Shown here piece by piece: positions 37,090 through 52,022 of a DNA stretch of 64,000 nt (position 1 is its first letter; each line of letters starts with the position of its first letter). Made by a program: the position numbers and the translations under genes. The notes beneath the pieces are model-generated. The model ran no database searches and had not been told where the DNA came from. It saw only the letters and a list, made by a program, of their open reading frames with translations. This DNA is from Lepturacanthus savala (Eukaryota > Chordata > Actinopteri > Scombriformes > Trichiuridae). The stretch covers positions 19,160,356-19,224,355 of the forward strand of contig CM060470.1 of the NCBI GenBank assembly GCA_030544235.1, read 5' to 3'.

Positions 37090-37430
37090 ATGTGTAACAT
37101 CAGACTCATCATTTTTCAGATGCGATATACATGTGCTGATCAGTTTGCTGTTAATTTAATATTTTTTTGTTGTTTTTTGTCTGTTTTTGAAAACAACAAA
37201 ATCAGAAACATCCTGCTGACAGACACTGTTACAGCAGTAACATGGTTACTGTCACTGCTGCTGCTAACACTGCTGCTGCTAACACTGCTGCTGCTAACAC
37301 TCCTGCTGCTGCTGAAAATGATATGAACGTCCTCTCAGTTTAATCAGCTGAGTGTTTCTGTTTATTGCTTCATTTACATGTAAATTAAAGCTGCTCCGTA
37401 GCTGCCGGCTGCACCGACACATCCACATCT

Positions 37431-37503
<73 letters not shown>

Positions 37504-37743
37504 CCTGTGTAATTGGTTGGGAAATGTTAATTTGTCTAATTGTTTGAAATTTGCATCACACCCTGTGATTTCACACACAGTTTTTATAGCATAATGATCA
37601 GCAGAATAAAGGATGTGATCCATCCTCCTGCTGCTGTTAACATTGCTGCTGCTAACACTGCTGTTACTAACAATGCTACTGCTAACAATGCCGCTGCTAA
37701 GACTGCTGGTGTTAACACTGCTGCTGCTAACACTGCTGTTTCC
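37011..37743. repeat. Repeat cluster: (GT)n, (CTGCTGCTAACA)n, (CA)n, (CTGCTGCTAACA)n
   Basis: (GT)n 37011-37088; a 15-bp array about 37254-37315; (CA)n 37432-37501; a second, more diverged array of the same 15-bp family 37628-37743. Open frames here (up to 250 aa on the minus strand) are repeat translations. Confidence 0.9.
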
Positions 37744-38890
37744 TCCCTGCTGCTGCAGGTACAGACACAGTCTCCTGTCTGTTACCTTCAGTTTGACAGA
37801 TGATCTGTTCGCTGTGGTTTGGCTGTGCTGCTTTTTAAAGAAGAGAATATTTTTTTTGGACAGAATCCAGATCATTAACCATGAAGCTGCTGATGACTGA
37901 TGGTCTGCAGCAGCAGCTTTGTGATAAATAAAAATCATCCAAACATAATTTTTCATCTGCTTGTACTTCAAAATAAAAAAGTTTTGGATCAATGATATTT
38001 GTCTGTGATTTCTTTTTTCAGAGGAGCCATAGAATTTTAGACTCACTGATTAAAGACACAGATTCAGTTTGGGCTTTTGTTTCATGTTTGGTGATTTTTT
38101 TTCTTTTATAAAGCATGAAAACACACAAAATAGACTTTAGAATTTAAGCGTTTAATATAATTTAGATCCAGAGAAATTAGTTTCAGTTGTTTTTATATCT
38201 ATTATTTCTTTAAATCCTCAAACACTCCCCCCACTTAAAATAATATTGTCTTTTGTTAATCAACATCTGATTATCTGAATGTGTTTTTATTTTTTATTTA
38301 AATTTAGTTTTTTTGTTTTAAGTTTATGTGTTCCGTAAATAACTTTGAAAGTATAATTTAATAAAATCAGAATAATAACTATTTAAGTTTCTGGAAGATG
38401 CAGTTTGACGTGATTTAGTTGGAAATGCTGACAGCTGATGACTTTTTATTTTGATAGCTAAAAAAAAACGCTATAAAAAACTGTTTTTTTTCTTTGTCAA
38501 GAGGAAAAAAAGTTTCTGAAATAAAACATAATGCAGATTTGTTTGTGATGTTAATACCTTTTTTCTAAAATGACAACACACACACACAACACACACACAC
38601 ACACTCACACACACTCGCTTTCTCTCTCTCTCAGTCTAGAGAAGTAATTTCATGCTCTGTAAGGCTTTGAACAGCTGATCGCGGCGCGTAAATTCTCCTC
38701 TTCTCTAACAGACGGATGAATATGGATTCAGTTGTCCCCACTCACTTGAACCAATGAGCTGCAGCATCACGCACACGCACGCACGCACACACACGCACAC
38801 GCACGCACCTCTGTTCCTTAATTGAATATTCGTGTTTTCCACAGGAAAAAACGGGTCAGCTGTTTCCAGAACGTTTTTCTCTTTTTCCAA
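37744..38890. other. Unassigned sequence 3' of en1
   Basis: AT-rich, with CA-rich stretches near 38.58 and 38.77 kb. 38.64-38.76 kb (AACAGCTGATCGCGGCGCGT, TCACTTGAACCAATGAG) is more complex and may be regulatory. Confidence 0.45.
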
Positions 38891-39035
38891 TATAAAAGTG
38901 TTTATTTGGAAACATGGTTTAAATGTACACAATAGCCCCGCCCCCTTCTTACGGTGTAGATAACATTAATGACGTCAGTCACACAGCCGGATGCTGCCTG
39001 ATGTGATTTACCTGTCAAAATAAAACCATAAAAGG
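38891..39035 (+). promoter_or_regulatory. Promoter-like cluster 3' of en1, reading toward en1
   Basis: On the plus strand: TATAAAAG (38891-38898), a GC box GCCCCGCCCCC (38935-38945), a perfect CRE TGACGTCA (38970-38977) and CATAAAAGG (39027-39035), then GC-richer sequence. The order GC box, CRE, TATA-like would start transcription near 39060, antisense to en1. No gene follows, so a non-coding transcript or an enhancer are the options. Confidence 0.35.
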
Positions 39036-39106
39036 CAACAGCGGAGGGAAAGACGCACAGGAGCAGAAATGCGGCCTCATTGATGTGAATATGAGCCTCT
39101 GTGTGC

Positions 39107-39205
39107 GCTACTTTAGTACTACTGTAGTATTACTGAAGTATTACTTTAGTACTACTGTAGTACTACTGCAGTATTACTGTAGTACTACTGTAGTACTACT
39201 ACATA
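39107..39205. repeat. TAGTACTACTG tandem repeat
   Basis: About eight imperfect 11-12 bp units with internal GTAC palindromes. Confidence 0.85.
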
Positions 39206-39529
39206 GGCTACTCTGTGAGAACTGCAGTAATCCTGTAGTCAGCTGTACAGACACCGCAATAACAGGAATAAATGAGGTTATATCAGGAAATGATGTGTAG
39301 GAATGTTAAACACTCTGATGACTTCATTCCAGCAGTTTTCATTATTTTATGTATTTTTACGTCTAACGTATGATATTTAATTATTATTTGCTGTCGGACT
39401 CATTATTTAATCGGAGATCAGACAAAATGATGACAATTAAAATAAATGTTAAATAAATGTAAGAAAATCTGAGAAATCTTTCTTCCTCGTTCCTCAATAG
39501 AAAAAATAAAATATGTGGATTTTACCCAT

Positions 39530-39535
39530 TTTATT
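39530..39535 (-). terminator. Candidate en1 polyadenylation signal
   Basis: AATAAA on the minus strand about 800 nt after the en1 stop codon. It is the first exact match I found downstream and would give a 3' UTR of plausible size. Transcript data would decide; a variant signal nearer the stop is possible. Confidence 0.35.
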
Positions 39536-39673
39536 GAACACCTGCTCATTGATTGATTAGCGGTTTACTCGCTGCCAGAAAAAACTGTATTTTTCTATTT
39601 TAAAATAATGACTGGAATCATCATATAATTATATAATATCTATAATATTCCTGATTCATTGCTGATATGTTTA

Positions 39674-39675
<2 letters not shown>

Positions 39676-39727
<52 letters not shown>
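39676..39727. repeat. (GT)n microsatellite
   Basis: 26 units, inside the predicted en1 3' UTR. Confidence 0.95.
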
Positions 39728-39729
<2 letters not shown>

Positions 39730-39839
39730 ATGCAGGACAGGATTATTACAGCTCTCAGAAGGTCTCAGTTGGTCCAGAAGAAACAATAAACGAGAAAAGA
39801 GTTTTGATCTGGAGGAAGTGATGGCTGAGGAGGAGGAGG

Positions 39840-39922
39840 AAGAGGGATGAAGGGATGAGGGGATGAGGGGATGATGGGATGAAGGGATGAGGGGATGAAG
39901 GGATGAAGGGATGAGGGGATCC
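39840..39922. repeat. 8-bp tandem repeat GGGATGAR
   Basis: About ten copies, inside the predicted en1 3' UTR (CCCTCATC-type in the mRNA sense). Confidence 0.92.
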
Positions 39923-40225
39923 TTTTCAGTGTCAGATCAGGTGAAGGTGAGATGGTCACAGGTAACAGGAAGTAATGCTTGTAGTTTTTTGTTGAGTCCA
40001 GGCTGTTTTCCAATAAAATCTTTGGTTTCCAGTGCAGCAGCAGCTCAGAGTCTCAGAGTCAGTCTGTCTGCGGAGAGCCCCCCCACCCAAACCCCTCCCC
40101 CACCCACCCGCTCTCATCATTAAATTAGATATTATATATTTACATTGTACAGAGAGAGAGGCAGATGTGTGTATGTGTGTAGGATGTGTGTATTTCAGTC
40201 GAGGTCCTCTTTCTCCTGTATGATG

Positions 40226-43754
<3,529 letters not shown>

Positions 43755-44093
43755 CCTGCTTCTCTACAGCTGCTGCTCGTCTCAATCCGCGGAGCCGGTT
43801 TGTATCCACAGTCTGAACCAGGAGAAACAACTAAAACATACTTTGCTGCGTCGGGTCCGGGTCGCTAGCTGCTGCGCGGCTGATGTGGACCAACTGCTCC
43901 GTGCGTAAAGGTGCCGCGGCGCGTCATGGTCGCTGCCTGCTGAACACTGAGCTCACACAGCTGCACGAGGACAGTCCGATCTTCACTGAGTCTTCACATC
44001 ACCACACACACACACACGCACACCCGGACACACGCACGAACGCACACACACACACCAACCGGAGGCGCTTGAATAACATCCAAAGCGCAGCGG

Positions 44094-44106
44094 GCCAATC
44101 AGCGGC
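44094..44106 (-). promoter_or_regulatory. CCAAT-type element upstream of en1
   Basis: GCCAATCAGCGGC on the plus strand (inverted CCAAT for en1) about 340 bp upstream of the en1 start codon. It is a good NF-Y-like site in GC-rich sequence. A second CCAAT lies near 44131. Confidence 0.4.
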
Positions 44107-44214
44107 CGGGACACTTTGGACATGAGGTGACGACGTCCAATAATGTCAGACGTTTCTGAGCCGAGAGAGAAACCAGAGACCAACGCTGCTTCCAGACTAC
44201 GGCGGGTAACGGGA

Positions 44215-44308
<94 letters not shown>
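44215..44308. repeat. (CA)n upstream of en1
   Basis: About 47 units, 460 bp upstream of the en1 start codon. Confidence 0.96.
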
Positions 44309-44310
<2 letters not shown>

Positions 44311-44719
44311 CACACTCGACTGTATGTTGGGGGTTTGGATGGAATTCAGCTGTTTACTTTGAGCTGAACTGTGGCCAAAACAAAACAACCAGATCCAAAA
44401 TTGGACAACACGCACACACACCCTCAAACACACCCTCTCAAACACGCGCGCGCACACACACGCGCACACACATACACACACCTCCACGGTGTTTTCCTCG
44501 TTCCTTCCTGAGGCTTTAGCCACTATTGTCAGTCGTGTTGTTTTCTAGGCCTCCAGAGAGAGCGGAAGAGGATAATTTATAGGTTTTAATTACTCCTTAT
44601 TCCGCCTGATCAGCTGCACGTTCATCACCTGCTGCGAGAGAAAAAGCGGCTGAAGCTTCTTGTCACCGTCAGCGCGCAAAACACTTCATCACACAGAAAG
44701 AGAAAGAGGGAGAGAGGGG

Positions 44720-44756
<37 letters not shown>

Positions 44757-45060
44757 GCCTACAGGAGAACAGAAAACAGAAGAATAGAGAAATAGAAGAA
44801 TGGAAGATTCCTGCTTTGACACGGACCTTAAACCAGGTTCAATAGAAGAAGACGCGCACAGAGCAGCAGAATGAAATAGATCCGCTGCTGATTCTCATTA
44901 TCTCATTCATCCGATTCATCCGATTTATCCGAATTATCTGATTCATCCGATTTATCCAATTCATTTGTTTTGTTTTATTTGTTGTTTTTGCTTTGAATGG
45001 GTTGAGGTGTGAGCGGAGGCCTCAGCGCAGAGCAAAAATAAATATGAAGTCTTCAGCTGC

Positions 45061-46600
45061 TGCTCAGCAACGCGATTTAACCACATGTAATATTTCCTGT
45101 TATAGTTTTATATTTTTAATTTAAAGATTCAGTGTTTTCTGTTATAATTGTATATTTTCTTTCAAGTTTTTTGGGTGGTTCTGTTGTCATTATTTCGCTG
45201 TTTGGTTCTGCTTGATTCTTGTTCTGCGCTGCTCGGCTAAATACGTTCTTCGTTTATTTAATAAGCTCATTTTTCGACAAATTTTCAATTTCTCAAGTTG
45301 ATTTCATGAACGAGTCTGTACCATGCGTTTTCCACATGAATAAAGCAGAAAAAGCCTCTTTAATCCACAGTTCACTGACATGAGCTCAGTGTTACAGCAT
45401 CAAATATTTCAGAAGGGGAAAAAAAACGGAAAAATCCACTAATGGACGAAAGAATCTTCCAAATCTACCAAATTAACCGACAGCGTCAGATAAACACAAA
45501 CACATGCACCACAAACACGCGGATCATATTTGGTGTCACTGTGTTGGAAGAGTCACTTAAAGTAAACGAACAACCAAAGGAATAGCAAATAGTAAAACAA
45601 ACGAACTCAGTAATTTGAAAATGTAATTTACAGAATAGAAAAGGAGACCGGACATGTTGGACAGACACAGGTAGGAATAATTGTGGGACATTATTTCCAA
45701 AAACAAGAAGGAGAGGAAAAAAGAAAAGAAAGATGCAAAATGATCTTTGTTTGACAGATGTCTCACTCTGTTCTAATAGCAGTCTTCTTTTCTTTATTAT
45801 GAAATAAATTACGTGGATGAATGAATTTTCATTTCATACAATAATAAAACGTCCACGTGACTGCAGCTCTGCACCTGTCACTGCATTTGGTTTTCAAAAT
45901 GAGATCTATTGTTGTTGTTGTTTTTGTTGTTGTTGTTACACACTGTTTTACAGATTAATAACCTGAGGACAGACATTAAGTGACAGCAGTTTTCAGATTT
46001 AAACGTATTCATGCTTCAAAAACACAGCGTTTGTTTTTACTTATTAATTCCCGTGTTTGTTTCTGTTGAGTTTTCTATTTTTTTATTTTATTTCCTGTTG
46101 TAAATGAATTAGCTGTGGAACAAGTATTCAGATCTTTTATTTCAATGAAAGTATCATTACTGTATAGTCAAAATGCTGCATTACAAGTACAAGTCTGCAT
46201 GAAAAGTCCTACTATAGTACATAAATATTATGAGTTGTTGTAGTTAAAGTGTTGCAGTTATACAAGTAACTAACGTGTCACAATAAAGTATAAAGTTGCA
46301 ATACTACTCAAATAGAAATACTCAAGTAAAATACAAGTACCTCAAAATAAATATACCTAGTTAATTTCCTCTTCCTGCTGAAGATCAAGTAGAAGATATA
46401 ATAAGAAATAAAATAGGTTGCATGAAGAAACTGTACAAACTTTTATCATCACTGGATCCTCACAATACCCAAATATACAGATACCCAAAAATGTATTTAT
46501 TATTTATTTATAAACACACAAACACACTGATACACAAATATAAAAAATCGTGATATAAAAATACACAGATTTATAGATACATCGATATACTGACACGAAG
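45061..46600. other. en1-marco intergenic, AT-rich
   Basis: No gene. 46.12-46.36 kb is an ACTCAAGTAC-type repeat copy (AAGTATTCAGATC to CAAGTACCTC). Confidence 0.5.
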
Positions 46601-46623
46601 CCAAAGCCAATTACTATCACAGA

Positions 46624-46638
46624 GCGACACCTGGTGGT
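46624..46638 (-). promoter_or_regulatory. CTCF-like motif, minus orientation
   Basis: Minus strand reads CCACCAGGTGTCGCT, one base off the common CTCF core CCACCAGGTGGCGCT. It lies between en1 and marco and diverges from the plus-strand motif 350 bp away. Confidence 0.45.
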
Positions 46639-46972
46639 CAACCAGAGAAACGCTGATGAAAACCAAGATGGGGGGTTGGAGCACCTGATCACACCTGAAT
46701 GAACCTGGATGAACCTCACATGCCAAACTCAGTGCAAAGCAGCGTGAAAGCGATTGTACACTCAGCTCTATTAGGAACAGTGATTTAATGTGATCAGCAG
46801 CTTCTGCCTTCATGAAGCTTCACTTTCAGTTCCTGTTGTCACAAAGGTGAAAAGTCACAGTCTTCAGAGGAGGGAGGAAGTTGTTTTTTAATCATTGGTT
46901 TAATTTTCATTTCATTTACTTTCGTTTGTCCTTTTTGGACTTTAGTTTTCAACTTGTAGTTGTTAAATGTGT

Positions 46973-46988
46973 CCACAAGATGGCGCCA
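46973..46988 (+). promoter_or_regulatory. CTCF-like motif, plus orientation
   Basis: CCACAAGATGGCGCCA fits the CTCF core CCANNAGRKGGCRC well. It lies in the 8.2 kb between the en1 and marco start codons. Confidence 0.5.
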
Positions 46989-47638
46989 CATGTTCAGGCA
47001 GCAACATTTCTGCTTCTGCAGAGAAACATACTCCTTGAAATATATTTTATGGAAATAATAATAACAACAATAATAATGATAATAGTACTACTACTAGTAG
47101 TAGTAGCAGTAGTAGTATGACTTTAAATAGGACGTTTAAAACATGACTTCACTGAGGATGAACAACTGTCTACAAAAGACAATTAATCAAACAGTTGAGA
47201 CAAGAAGGAACATGTCTCTGTAACCTCAGTTTGTTACAGTTTGGTAGAGTTGATGTAGTTAAAGTACTGCAGTAAAGTATGTGAATACTATTAGTTGATG
47301 TTACTAATGTACTGCAGTAAAGTATGTGAGTACAATTAGTTGATATAAGTACTGCATTAAGTACATGACTTTTCTGAGTTTGATACAGAATGAGAGAAGC
47401 ACACTGGCCCTTTAAACACCTCAGAAGAAAAGGGAGTGGAGATCCTGACAATCAGCCCAGAGGAGAGCAGGAGAACGGCCTGGACCGTCCCGAGACAGTC
47501 AGCTGATCCCTGTGGAGGTTCAGAAGCTGCTGGACCAAGGCTGAAGTGCTGCAGGATCAACAACTGTCTCTTCTGTCTAACCTTTAACCCTTTAACCCTG
47601 ACTTCACACTTAGAGCTGACATTGCTGCCTCCACCTTG

Positions 47639-47685
47639 CACACGCACACACACACACACACGCACGCACGCACGCACGCACGCAT

Positions 47686-47721
<36 letters not shown>
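47639..47721. repeat. (CA)n/(CACG)n microsatellite
   Basis: CA units with a central CGCA block (GCACGCACGCACGCACGCA). Confidence 0.95.
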
Positions 47722-47723
<2 letters not shown>

Positions 47724-48077
47724 TTAATAGAGTTTGTATAGTTTGTGTTGTTGACTGCAGCAGGAAGTGAATCCTCGAGCTCATCTTGACTTCACATGGC
47801 TTCAACATCTCTGAACACACCCTGAACTGACTCCAGAACATGGCAACTCATCATATTAGTTTACTGGACTTAGTTTCAATTCCTACATTATAAAATAAGC
47901 AAAAGTCAGAGGTCAGAGCATTTCAAGGAAACAAAATCGACTGCTGCGACAAGCAGATAGAGCTGAAACGAAGAAAGAGGAAAAAGAAGTGACCCAGCAA
48001 AAACATCACTTCCCACCATCACTTCCCTGAAACAGGTGCAGTGGCAGCTTTTATTATGAAAGGTTCTTTTTCCACAT

Positions 48078-48270
48078 CTCATCTCATCTCATCTTCTACA
48101 CCCGCTTATTCCTCATTAGGGTCGCAGGGGTCTCCTGGAGCCAATCCCAGCACATTACAGCGAGAGGCAGGGATACACCCCAGATGGTCTCCAGCCAATC
48201 ATGGGACACAGACCATTCACTCACACATTCACACCTACAGGCAATTTAGAGTCACCAATTAACCTCAGTA
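48078..48270 (-). mobile_element. SINE-like element, copy 4 (truncated)
   Basis: Reverse copy lacking the tRNA-like head. The tail is (ATCTC)n. Confidence 0.75.
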
Positions 48271-49602
48271 TGTAAATGATAATTTTATTATTAGAATTAT
48301 TATTATAGAGTTTGCATGACCAACACAGGGTCTTTTAGAAACTCTTCTTATTGTGTATGTCAACTTCTAAAAAGTAAGATCTGCTGTCTGTTGAAGCAGA
48401 AGTAGGCAATTTATTTTCTGGTGTGATTACATAAAATAAAAAGTATTTTTCAGTATATTGTGTCTAATAATAAATGTCTGACAGATCATCACAATTATGT
48501 AAACTGTGCTGAGAAAACCAGACCAACCCTGAAAGTTTCAGCCAATTAAAGCTCATTTCAGTAAGTGGGGACAGGGATGTTTGTCAGGTCCGATTGTGGA
48601 TGTATTATAGGAACTGGATACTGGAATGAAAAATGCCCCCCATCCCATGATGCTCTGGGTGCTCCCATCATGCCCCGGGGCAATGAGAATGTGAAAATCA
48701 CAAAAAACTCACCTTTGAGTCATTTAATACACTTTGCTGACCATATTAAAAGTGTTCAGAGAAAAAAATGTCATAAAAAACTTTTAAATAACTAAAAAAT
48801 AGTTTGAAGCTCCATTAAGTCAACAGAGGCATCCTTGTTCCTGAGATGCAGCACGACTACACTTTGAGCGTGCACACACAGCTGTGATGTCACGCTGGGA
48901 AAAGAGACTTTTCCAGAGCTTTTCTGACCATTAGAAAGGTTTTTGAAAAGTCCACGTCTTTGAGGGTTTATAGCTGGGGGTGTCCTGTCAATAGTTTTAC
49001 AGGCTTCTCTTTTACTATTGTGGTCTATGGGAAAAATGCTTTTTGGGTCAGATGGGACTTTTTGTTGCACTACCACGAGTGACCACTGGGAAAAATTGGC
49101 ATGCTTAGTTTAGCATTATGCTAGTGCTTGTTAGGTTTTTCTCTGTTTATACACCGTTTCGACTGTTTTTTTAACTGTTGAAGTGCAACAAACCACCTAT
49201 TATAATCAGTTATTTACAATAGTGTCTGTCTGCGTCCTGCAAGATTAAATACACGCCCAACTCTCAATTAAATACAGGCCTACTTCTAAAGACTCACCGA
49301 CTACAAGATTAAAGACACGCCCACTTCTAAAGACAAGGTTAGGGTTAATACCACTTCAGCACGCTGCAGTTGCGCCTACTTAAGACATGTCTCTGTCTTG
49401 CAGCCTGCAAATAGACCCTACTCGTTTATAAAAATGTTAGTTGGTTGCTAGCTTGATCGTGCAGCAGTTAGAACAGTAGCACAGGAGGAGAAACTGGAAG
49501 GAGGGAGGAAAAGATGCTGCTCCCTGCTGATTTTCAAAGTTAAAGAAGACCCAGCTTTAACTACAGGGGTGGATAGTAGAACATGACTCTGAACTTTATA
49601 GG
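48271..49602. other. Unassigned intergenic sequence
   Basis: 48.56-49.10 kb reads like a decayed transposon (GCATGCTTAGTTTAGCATTATGC) but I cannot place it. The degenerate repeat AAGACACGCCCACTTCTAAAGAC occurs near 49.25-49.34 kb. No gene. Confidence 0.45.
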
Positions 49603-49894
49603 AATAACTACTGGAGCCAATACCAGCTCATTACAGGTAAGAAGCAGGGATACACCCCAGATGGTCGCCAGCCTATCGTGGTGCACACACACACTCACGG
49701 TCAATTTAGAGTCTCCAATTAACCTCAGCATGTTTTTGGACTGTGGAGGAAGCTGGAAACCCGGTGAAAACCCACACAGACACGGGGAGAACATGCAAAC
49801 TCCACACAGAAAGGTCCCAGACCAAGGAGGTCTTGAACCTGTGACCTTCTTGAGGTGAGGTAACAGCGGTAACCCTGCGCCACCATTTTGCCCT
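49603..49894 (-). mobile_element. SINE-like element, copy 5
   Basis: Reverse copy with box-B complement GGTCTTGAACCTGTGACC. It abuts the truncated end of the gypsy fragment. Confidence 0.75.
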
Positions 49895-49902
49895 AGACGG
49901 TC

Positions 49903-51570
49903 TCTCTGAAGAGAATTATAATATTGGTAATCGGGAACTTCTTGCTCTCAAGTTGGCCTTAATTGAATGGCAACAATGGCTGTAGGAGGCGGAGCATCCA
50001 TTCCTCATCTGGACTGACCACAGAAATTTAGAGTACATGAAGTCTACCAGGCGCCTGAATGCCTGTCAGGCCAGGTGGTCCTTGATTTTAGATGTTTTAA
50101 CTTTACTTTCTCTTATCCACTTAGTGTCAAGAAATTCAAAACAGATGTCCCTTCCTGCCAGTTCTGTGGGTCCACTAAGTCACCCACTACAGATAATATA
50201 ATGGCCTCCTGGTGCTTTGCTAGAACTGTGTCCTGAGAAATCAAGAAAAGAGTTAAGAAGGCCTTGCAGAAGGTGGTCAGTCCTGAGGGTTGTCTGTTTG
50301 TCCCCAGGTCTCTTCAATCTGAGGTGTTACTATGGGCTCACACATCCAACTTGCCATGCCATACAGGGGTCGGAAGGACCATGGCCTGCCTTTAACAATG
50401 CCTTTGGTTGCTCAAAATGGTGGATGATGTCTGCTCCTACATTGCTGCCTGTAACACCTGTGCCAGCAATAAGACCCCAACCAACCGCCTGCAGACCACC
50501 TTCAGCCTCTTCCATTTTCAAAGCAGCCTTGATCCCACATAGCCCTGGAATTTCTAACAGGACTCCCCTCTTCAGAAAGTAACACTGCTGTGCTCACTGT
50601 TGTTGATAGATTCTCCAAATCTGTGCATTTTGTTCCTCTGCCTAAGCTGTCTTCTGCCAAAGAGACTGCTGTTCTGGTGATGAACCATGTTTTTAGGATT
50701 TATGGGCTGCCATGTGATGTTGTGTCCAAAGAGGAACGTCAGATTGGCTCTATGTTCTTTCCACTAAAGACCTGCCTTTAGAGGAACAGTCACACAAACT
50801 CACTCCTTATTTCCTGATTGAGCAGGTCTTCTGCCTTTGCTTCTTTGACAGTTACATGACTTTCCATGTCTCTCGGGTCAAGCCTGTCCTTCACAGTTTC
50901 TGGGCTTCCCCTGTTAAAGTACCCCCTGCTCCTTGCATTATTGATGGGGCTCCAGCCTTCATGGTCAGGAGGCTGTTGGATGTCTGACGGTGTGGCCGAG
51001 GCCTTCAGTTCTTGGTTGATTGGGGGGTCTATGGACCATAAAAACAGTCCTGGAAACCTGCAGGGTTTGTCCCGGACAAGACCTTCTGTGATTTCCATTG
51101 ACAGCATCCTGATCATCCTACTTTTGCACCAAAAGGCGCATGTTGAAGTGGGGGAATGTCAGGACTCTTCCCCCTTTGACAGGTTTGGACTGTTTACCTG
51201 TGGACCTCTGCTGACTGGTCTGTGTATTCCCCTTGTTTGGTTTGTTTTAATTTACCATGTGCTTATATTCTGCACTGCCTCCCTTCTCATTTATACTATC
51301 CTGATTCTGTGTTTGTTTGTCTGGTTATCATTCAGCCTCAGGCTCATATGCTCAGACTCAGTAACTACTTGAGTTTTCTGGAAATGCTTCTGTTGGTAAC
51401 TCTGACCGTAGCTTCATGTTTTCATTCATTTTTGTGACTTTTTTCAGATTATCTCCTGGGATTTTGCATCTTTTGTTTGGACTATTTTTATTACCTGTTT
51501 AGGAATTCTTATTTTACTATTAAAATTGCCATTAAATTACCTTTTTGGGTCAGTCCTAAGAAACCTGAGA
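49903..51570 (+). mobile_element. Chromodomain Ty3/gypsy (sushi-type) fragment with 3' LTR
   Basis: 5'-truncated and decayed. In order: RNase H-region segment ([18 protein letters not shown] then [13 protein letters not shown]), integrase segment ([20 protein letters not shown]), chromodomain-like tail (FHVSRVKPVLHSFW, AFMVRRLLDV, RGLQFLVDW), polypurine tract 51145-51156, and a 414-bp LTR 51157-51570 with TGTCAGG and CCTGAGA ends. Stops and frame changes are frequent, so it is inactive. The last LTR base is 418 bp upstream of the marco ATG. Confidence 0.85.
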
Positions 51571-51873
51571 TGTGTGTGTGTGTGTTTCTCTCTTTGTATT
51601 AACAGATGTGTGTGTTTGGAGATGTTTGCCTCAGATTTGATGTAGTTTTTCACAAAGTGAATATTATTTTTAGTTTTTTTTTCTTTTTCTTATCTCCAGT
51701 GGTGGTTTTCTTGGTGCTGTGAGACTTGTTTCTTCTATGGAGACAGTACATCTAAATGTTTCCTTCTCCTTTCTGTGGTTCCGGTGGCAAAACTTCCCCA
51801 TTCTACAAAAAAGAGACCCTTTTGCTGCTGAATTAACAAACCATGTGTCCGTAAAAGTCATTTTGTAGGGATG

Positions 51874-51944
51874 TTGCAATCCGGGGACAATCACATTTCT
51901 TCATGTCATGCTCCGTGTTATAAGTGTTGGTGAAGTAGGAAGTG
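51874..51944 (+). promoter_or_regulatory. Candidate marco proximal promoter
   Basis: Within 120 bp of the ATG are a C/EBP-like TTGCAAT (51874-51880), a TATA-like TTATAAG (51918-51924) and an ETS/PU.1-like AGGAAGTG (51937-51944). PU.1 and C/EBP drive many myeloid genes, so the set fits a macrophage receptor. These are short motifs and only suggestive. Confidence 0.35.
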
Positions 51945-51947
51945 AGG

Positions 51948-52022
51948 ATGAATCTGGGCTGTGGAGAGCAGGCAGGCAGCAGTGAACATGGTGAGGGACG
52001 GAATCTCCTACACTCAGAGTAA
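51948..52022 (+). promoter_or_regulatory. Upstream reading frame overlapping the marco start
   Basis: An ATG at 51948 (A at -3) opens a 24-codon frame that ends with TAA at 52020-52022, inside marco exon 1 and in a different frame. If the transcript starts upstream of 51948, this would tend to lower translation from the main ATG. The transcription start is not visible. Confidence 0.4.

Larger units (their letters stand above)
43755..45060 (-). promoter_or_regulatory. en1 upstream region / 5' UTR and promoter
   Basis: CpG-rich from the ATG to about 44.2 kb, then a 94-bp (CA)n (44215-44308), more CA-rich sequence, a GA tract (44698-44757) and an AT-rich flank. Unique TAAT-bearing sequence near 44.57-44.64 kb looks conserved. 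A minus-strand TATAAA lies at 44581-44576. The transcription start cannot be fixed. Confidence 0.5.

Noticed and set aside
37294..38046. 250-aa minus-strand open frame
   Set aside because: It is built from the CTGCTGCTAACA array and a (CA)n tract (SSSVSS and CVCVCV translations) with no domain.
50217..51372. 121- and 168-aa frames in the gypsy region
   Set aside because: The recognisable pol and chromodomain segments are spread over different frames with stops, so these are relics, not genes.
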